Source of the DNA: Iningainema tapete BLCC-T55
Lineage (GTDB): Bacteria; Cyanobacteriota; Cyanobacteriia; Cyanobacteriales; Nostocaceae
Direction: 5' to 3'
NCBI RefSeq assembly: GCF_014698965.1
Contig: NZ_JACXAE010000053.1
Location: 1 to 64,000 of the forward strand
Length of the DNA: 64,000 bases
Shown here: positions 59,637 through 64,000 of the stretch, one piece after another
Position numbering within the stretch: the stretch's first letter is position 1
Layout of the letters: every line of letters starts with the position of its first letter
Program-made: the position numbers and the translations under genes
The notes under the pieces: model-generated
What the model saw: only the letters and a program-made list of their open reading frames with translations
What the model was told of the DNA's origin: nothing
Database searches by the model: none

Positions 59637-61226
59637 TTAATAGCTTCTTTTTAACATCTGACTCATGATATTAAAATACTTGTCAATTCCCCCAATTAAA
59701 TCGAGAATACTGGCAACATTGCGGGGAGGGTTTTTAATTAAGGTATCTTCAGCAATTAAACGGTGAAAATCTACTTTTATTTCTCCTGTACGCTCATTTT
59801 GACTTTCATCATAAAATTTCACCCCGGCTAATTGCATAATCTTAATAATCTCTTGAGCAATAATGCCATAGCCAATAGTCGAAGGATGAATGCCATCTAG
59901 GGAAAATAAACCGCCTTGTGTGCGCCCCTGTGGCTCGGCTCGATAAAAACGAGAGTCAGGTACTGGTGTTAGAGCTTGTAATTCTGGTGGTAACTTGTAG
60001 GCTCCGCCAACTTCTTCCCACCAATTTGGTTGGGCGGTAGGATCTTCTATGTACCGTCTTGAAGCTAATCGATCCAGTAATCCAGCAGTTTCAAATAAAT
60101 ACCAATCTCTACCTTCACTACGCGCTTGTCGTACAGCATCAGTTATGTAGTCATTGTACTGGTCAATGGCACTATCAATCGATCTTGCTTCCAGTTCTGT
60201 GAGGTGCGCGTGTTTATCTGGGTTAAAGTCTTCATCTTTAATCCAAGGTAAAGTATAGTAAGGAAAAAATCGAGAACCCTGTCTCACCTTACTACGTACA
60301 CCACGGGCAAATGGAACGATAGTAATGTGAGGCACTGTACCGAAAATTACATGACGAGCGCGGATTTTCTTCACTTCCGCAACGAGCAAGTCTAGTTCCG
60401 CTTTAAAATGAATGGGACGCCAAACAGTGTAGCGATCATTTACGTTCATATCATCATAACCAACATCGCTCCAAGAGACATTAAATGTGAGAATACTACC
60501 TAAAGCATTATTCGCACCAATCAGTACAATGAGCGTTTCAATTCCTTCTGCTCCTAATGCTGCGGCTGCTTGTAATGGAGTCAGAGCCTTACCATTAGCA
60601 TCCCTAGCTGAATTTAAAGCTCTAATTGCCGATCGCTCATTATGATATTCAACCACTTGTCTGAGAAAATCATCTTTGGACGGATTCTGCCTAATCACAT
60701 CTAGACAAATATCTGCATTGCGTGACAGAGTATTACGCAAATCCCAACCATATACTGCCAAGTTATGATTTATCTCTCTTTGCGTTGCATAGAAAGATTC
60801 ACTCCGCTCCCAATAATCCTCAATTGTGTCCAAATGGTTACGTAAATACAGCAAAGCTGGCAGTAGATTTAATAAGTTTATACTATCCCCAAACTCCTCT
60901 TGTAAGTCCAAAGCCAAACGCTCTATATTTAGAGGTAATCCATCTTTTGGTCCATTATAAGTGGGATAACGCAGTCCATCCCAACCCAAGGTGCGAGCGA
61001 TGATGGCTGGATATGATAGTCGTGTATTAAAAATTGCTCCACTTTGGTAACCATGTGTAATGGAATCACCAATGGTAACTAGACGATTTGGGGGATTTCC
61101 TTCCTTGACAATGTTTACAGGAATACCCAGAGTAGGATCTGTAACTGGTTTTCGTGCTTCTGTGTGGACTTCTACATCTGATGGTGTCTTGCGATCGCGT
61201 AAAGAAGCCGGAGCCTGATTAGTCAT
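59637..61226 (-). CDS. SGNH/GDSL-family hydrolase
   Basis: A 529-residue hydrolase of the SGNH fold. Block I has 'VTIGDSITHGY' with nucleophile Ser55; block III has 'IGANNALGS' (Asn); block V has 'SLDGIHPSTIGYG' (catalytic Asp and His). It would cleave ester bonds of lipids or acetylated glycans. There is no signal peptide, so it is cytosolic or exported by another route. It is about twice the usual length because of helical inserts (about 90-210). It is on the same strand and directly upstream of the eCIS string; whether it belongs to it is unknown. The first residues are hydrophilic and disordered. Confidence 0.85.
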   Translation of the reverse strand: MTNQAPASLRDRKTPSDVEVHTEARKPVTDPTLGIPVNIVKEGNPPNRLVTIGDSITHGYQSGAIFNTRLSYPAIIARTLGWDGLRYPTYNGPKDGLPLNIERLALDLQEEFGDSINLLNLLPALLYLRNHLDTIEDYWERSESFYATQREINHNLAVYGWDLRNTLSRNADICLDVIRQNPSKDDFLRQVVEYHNERSAIRALNSARDANGKALTPLQAAAALGAEGIETLIVLIGANNALGSILTFNVSWSDVGYDDMNVNDRYTVWRPIHFKAELDLLVAEVKKIRARHVIFGTVPHITIVPFARGVRSKVRQGSRFFPYYTLPWIKDEDFNPDKHAHLTELEARSIDSAIDQYNDYITDAVRQARSEGRDWYLFETAGLLDRLASRRYIEDPTAQPNWWEEVGGAYKLPPELQALTPVPDSRFYRAEPQGRTQGGLFSLDGIHPSTIGYGIIAQEIIKIMQLAGVKFYDESQNERTGEIKVDFHRLIAEDTLIKNPPRNVASILDLIGGIDKYFNIMSQMLKRSY

Positions 61227-61560
61227 AGTATACCTTTTTTAGCGTAAGTGATGCTCTATATACTTTACAACTAGAAGCTCTGCATTAACTTTGGGTGATT
61301 GCCATAAAATCGACGTGATGTATCGCGTCGATTCTCGCCAATTTTTATTAATAATATTTTTTTAATATTTTTTGACTCTGGACACTTAATCAACCATATT
61401 CTATCATAGAAAAACTGCAAAGTTGATTTGTCCAGATACTGATATTGTGGACGTGAGCAGTCCTAAATGATTGAGCTTGATTTAGGACAGTTGACAGCCC
61501 AAACAAACTGTTGACAGTGCCATAGAGTTTCTACAATATCAATAAATTGAGGTGCATCAC
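61227..61560. other. Divergent intergenic region
   Basis: Between the leftward hydrolase and the rightward amidase. It holds an 8-bp stem AATCGACG / CGTCGATT (61308-61333) and AT-rich tracts. No gene is seen. Confidence 0.5.
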
Positions 61561-62502
61561 ATGAGATTTGGTATTGACATCGGACATAATTGTCCTCCTG
61601 ACACTGGAGCACCAGGTTTAAAACTAGAGGATGAACTAACTCTAGATGTGGGAAATAGAGTGATATCAAAGTTGACGCAATTGAAACATGAAGTAATAGA
61701 ATGTAAACCAAAAAATGCAAATTCAGTACGTGAATCTTTGTCAAAAAGATGCTTCAATGCTAATGCTGCTAAAGTAGATATTTATGTATCCATTCATTTT
61801 AACGCCTTCAATTGGCAGGCGAATGGTACAGAAATATATGCGGTTAGTGATGAAGGTAGAAAAATAGCATCTCCGGTATTAGATGAAATTGTCAAGCTAG
61901 GATTCTTCAACCGTGGTGTGAAGAGTGGAACTCATTTATATGTGCTTAGAAACACAGACATGCCAGCGATTCTAATTGAATGTTGTTTCTGTGATTCGCA
62001 AAAAGATATGAATATTTTGGATCATGAAGCAATGGCAAATGCTATTGTTAAAGGACTAACAGGTGAAATACCATCTCCTGGAGTTAATCCTGTACCAGAC
62101 GAAGAACAGAATGTAGATACTACTATTCTTAGATTGCAAAAGGCTTTAAATCAACTGAGAATAACAGACCAAGATGGTAAAACCTTAGAAGAAGATAACA
62201 AAATTGATGCAGTGACACAATCTGTACTCTTAAAATTTCAGAAAATTGTGGGAATTCAACCAACTGGAATTATCGGTGACAGTACTTGGAAGGTGATAAA
62301 CTTAATTTTAGCTAAACGCATTATAAGACCAAACCACGCGGGTGGGCCAGTAGTCAGATACATACAACATCGTGTAGGTACTGAGATAGATGGTGTTTAC
62401 GGTACGCAGACAGAAAAGGCGATTAAGAATTTTCAAAGGCAAAATAATTTAGTTGATGATGGAATTATCGGTCCTCTTGCTTGGGAAAAATTAATTGGTT
62501 AG
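61561..62502 (+). CDS. N-acetylmuramoyl-L-alanine amidase with two peptidoglycan-binding domains
   Basis: A 313-residue zinc amidase that cuts the peptide from the sugar chain of peptidoglycan. The Amidase_3 domain (about 1-180) shows all four expected residues: His9 ('IGHN'), Glu25, His79 ('SIHFN') and catalytic Glu140 ('ILIE'). Two peptidoglycan-binding units follow (about 195-255 and 262-312; 'IDAVTQSVLLKFQ', 'IDGVYGTQTEKAIKNFQ'). There is no signal peptide, which is unusual for a cell-wall enzyme and recalls phage endolysins. The ATG at 61561 with GAGG 9 nt upstream is used rather than a GTG nine bases before. It is divergent from the SGNH gene. Confidence 0.92.
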   Translation: MRFGIDIGHNCPPDTGAPGLKLEDELTLDVGNRVISKLTQLKHEVIECKPKNANSVRESLSKRCFNANAAKVDIYVSIHFNAFNWQANGTEIYAVSDEGRKIASPVLDEIVKLGFFNRGVKSGTHLYVLRNTDMPAILIECCFCDSQKDMNILDHEAMANAIVKGLTGEIPSPGVNPVPDEEQNVDTTILRLQKALNQLRITDQDGKTLEEDNKIDAVTQSVLLKFQKIVGIQPTGIIGDSTWKVINLILAKRIIRPNHAGGPVVRYIQHRVGTEIDGVYGTQTEKAIKNFQRQNNLVDDGIIGPLAWEKLIG

Positions 62503-62520
62503 CATTTATTATCTTCTCAG

Positions 62521-62550
62521 GAGGGTTTAGCTCTAAACAGAGCTACCCTC
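62521..62550. terminator. Hairpin between convergent genes
   Basis: Arms GAGGGT and AGCTCT face AGAGCT and ACCCTC around an AAAC loop, with a two-base bulge. The position between the amidase and the CHAD gene fits a bidirectional terminator, though T runs are poor. Confidence 0.5.
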
Positions 62551-62558
62551 ATGTTTCC

Positions 62559-63536
62559 TCAAATGGGGTGCAGAAGTGTTAAATGAAATCTGTGCCGTGT
62601 TTCATGATTCATATAGCGCTGCTGCAAAGGTTGCCACTGCTGCCACGACTCGTAACGATTGGATGCTAATAAAGTAGCCAAAGTAGGAAGCTGAGAGTGA
62701 ATGTTGGAATCAAGCGCATCTGCAAGCCACTGTGTTAAAACAGCACTATCTTGTATCGAACCCAAAATTTCTTGGATATTTTTCACTTCTGTAACATAAG
62801 CTTTGAAAGACTCGGCGTAGGAGTCAGTAAATAACTCCATTTGATAGCGTAGGCGTTTGGCTTGTTTACGCAAATCATGCAGAGTTTCTCCAGTTTCTGT
62901 CAATTCATGCTCAATCTTGTGAGCTTCCCAATCTGTGGGAATCACAATTTCTGAATCTTCTATTAGGGTTCCCACTAACCAACCTGGATGTAATAAGAAG
63001 CTACTTACTTCAGGCAAAAGTAAATCTGGTAGCACTTCTTGAATTGGCACAGATGCTAGAGGTTGATAACTTGGTTCCTCTAACCATTCCTTAAATTCCT
63101 GTTTTAAAGATTTGTAACGTTCCTCTTTGAATATTTCCCTCACACGTAAGAGCGCATCTTCACGTTGTTTATCCAAAACATCCAAAGCTTTTTGCAACAG
63201 TTTCTGTTCTTTACCTGGTAAATTTGGTTGATATCGGTTTTGTAAAGTTTCTTGAAGAACATCTAAATCGCGGAGATTACCTAAACAACGGGCAATTTTA
63301 CCGATATTTTTCTCGCTTACTGACTTAGGTAAATCTATAGCTGGAGCAAACCTGCTGACAGCAGTGCGTAGACGACGCAACCCTACCCGCATTTGATGCA
63401 ACGCTTCTGGATCTTTATCTTTCTTTACATCTGTTTCCCATTTCAGGGTTTTCTTAAAATGTTTTTGTAACGCTTGGTGAGCGTAGTTGCCTAAGGTTTC
63501 CACCGTGTAAACTCGCGGTTTTGTTGCTAACGTCAT
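62559..63536 (-). CDS. CHAD-domain protein
   Basis: A 325-residue protein made almost entirely of a CHAD helical domain, with 'ALHQMRVGLRRLRTAVSRFA' and 'LHDLRKQAKRLRYQMELF' being its paired His/Arg/Lys motifs. CHAD domains bind polyphosphate through these basic residues. It lacks the CYTH enzyme domain that often goes with CHAD, so it is a binding protein, perhaps of polyphosphate granules. The ATG at 63536 is used; a GTG lies four codons upstream. Confidence 0.9.
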   Translation of the reverse strand: MTLATKPRVYTVETLGNYAHQALQKHFKKTLKWETDVKKDKDPEALHQMRVGLRRLRTAVSRFAPAIDLPKSVSEKNIGKIARCLGNLRDLDVLQETLQNRYQPNLPGKEQKLLQKALDVLDKQREDALLRVREIFKEERYKSLKQEFKEWLEEPSYQPLASVPIQEVLPDLLLPEVSSFLLHPGWLVGTLIEDSEIVIPTDWEAHKIEHELTETGETLHDLRKQAKRLRYQMELFTDSYAESFKAYVTEVKNIQEILGSIQDSAVLTQWLADALDSNIHSQLPTLATLLASNRYESWQQWQPLQQRYMNHETRHRFHLTLLHPI

Positions 63537-64000
63537 GATATTTGACACACCTGAATTCTAATGTTTATTTCTTTGTAGTTATTGAATATTAGCATTAGAT
63601 AAAAATTATCATCTCTATTTTAAATATTTTTTTTTGTTATATTTATGTCAAGAAAATATTCTTATTACTAATGATTGATTAAATTTTCTATACAATCAAT
63701 AGAAATAAAAATTGAATGTTTTTACCTTTAGAAAATTGATTGACGACTATCGCAAGTTTATTTGATGTAAGCTCATGAGCTAAGAAATCAATAGTTAACA
63801 ATTTTAACTAGATATTTACAAATTTTTCAAGACTGCGATATAACTCTAAATAGCATAATTAACTTTTTCTGGTGGTGATTTATCATACACAATTCTGACT
63901 TGCTTAATCAAATTTTACTTAATTTTGCCGATAGTTTTCATAAACACAGGCAAGATTTATCAACTGTGCTACTAACTGCTCATGGGCAGTTGTGGTTGGG
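63537..64000. other. AT-rich terminal region
   Basis: Very AT-rich sequence upstream of the CHAD gene. No supported gene or RNA. A short dyad (AACTGC / GGCAGTT) stands near the right end at about 63974-63991. Confidence 0.5.

Noticed and set aside
1-64000. tRNA and rRNA genes
   Set aside because: No cloverleaf with a GGTTCGA-type T arm and CCA-adjacent stem, and no rRNA core sequence, was found by reading.

Overview
The window looks like chromosomal DNA from a filamentous, probably heterocyst-forming cyanobacterium (Nostocales-like). The reasons are moderate to low GC, many HIP1-type octamers (GCGATCGC), families of palindromic dispersed repeats typical of Nostoc/Calothrix relatives that even sit in frame inside genes, a second ChlH/CobN-type chelatase subunit, CHAD and TPR proteins, and a large contractile-injection gene cluster of the cyanobacterial kind. 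No tRNA, rRNA, CRISPR array or complete insertion sequence was found.

Left part (1-9.4 kb): a partial secreted-protein gene, a frameshifted methyltransferase, an SDR gene with most of its middle deleted, a small lipoprotein, a divergent OmpR-type regulator / CHASE3 histidine kinase pair, two small unknown genes, a secreted unknown protein and penicillin-binding protein 1C. A 19-bp motif containing two GTGGA direct repeats spaced 11 bp apart recurs at four intergenic sites here and may be the regulator's box.

Middle (9.5-34 kb): an alpha-2-macroglobulin lipoprotein (partner of PBP1C, lacking the thioester), a copper island (MerR regulator, CopA ATPase, DUF305 lipoprotein, MerR-type operator), a methyltransferase, decayed two-component remnants, two duplicated hsp20 genes with a secreted filamentous-haemagglutinin-like gene between them, hisC, a YhcG-type nuclease, a coiled-coil/TPR membrane protein and a Mg-/cobalto-chelatase large subunit.

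Right part (34-59.3 kb): an extracellular contractile injection system (eCIS, phage-tail-like particle) read leftwards as one long, tightly overlapping gene string: sheath, tube, Cys-motif baseplate-chaperone-like protein, disordered protein, DUF4255 cap, AAA+ ATPase, a small conserved protein, a cargo-like island, tube-initiator, LysM, hub (gpD), spike (gpV), tip (PAAR-like), gp25, two large baseplate J-type proteins, a gpI/beta-helix protein and a DUF6519 protein. The cargo-like island holds three proteins that share one ~90-residue N-terminal leader but have unrelated C-termini (metzincin protease, OmpA-like domain, unknown domain), plus an unknown 231-residue protein. This island is the most interesting part of the window: it looks like a modular delivery signal with swappable payloads. 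No obvious tape-measure gene is present and the sheath carries an extra helical insert.

Beyond the cluster (59.6-63.6 kb) lie an SGNH hydrolase, a leaderless peptidoglycan amidase with two peptidoglycan-binding domains, and a CHAD-domain protein.
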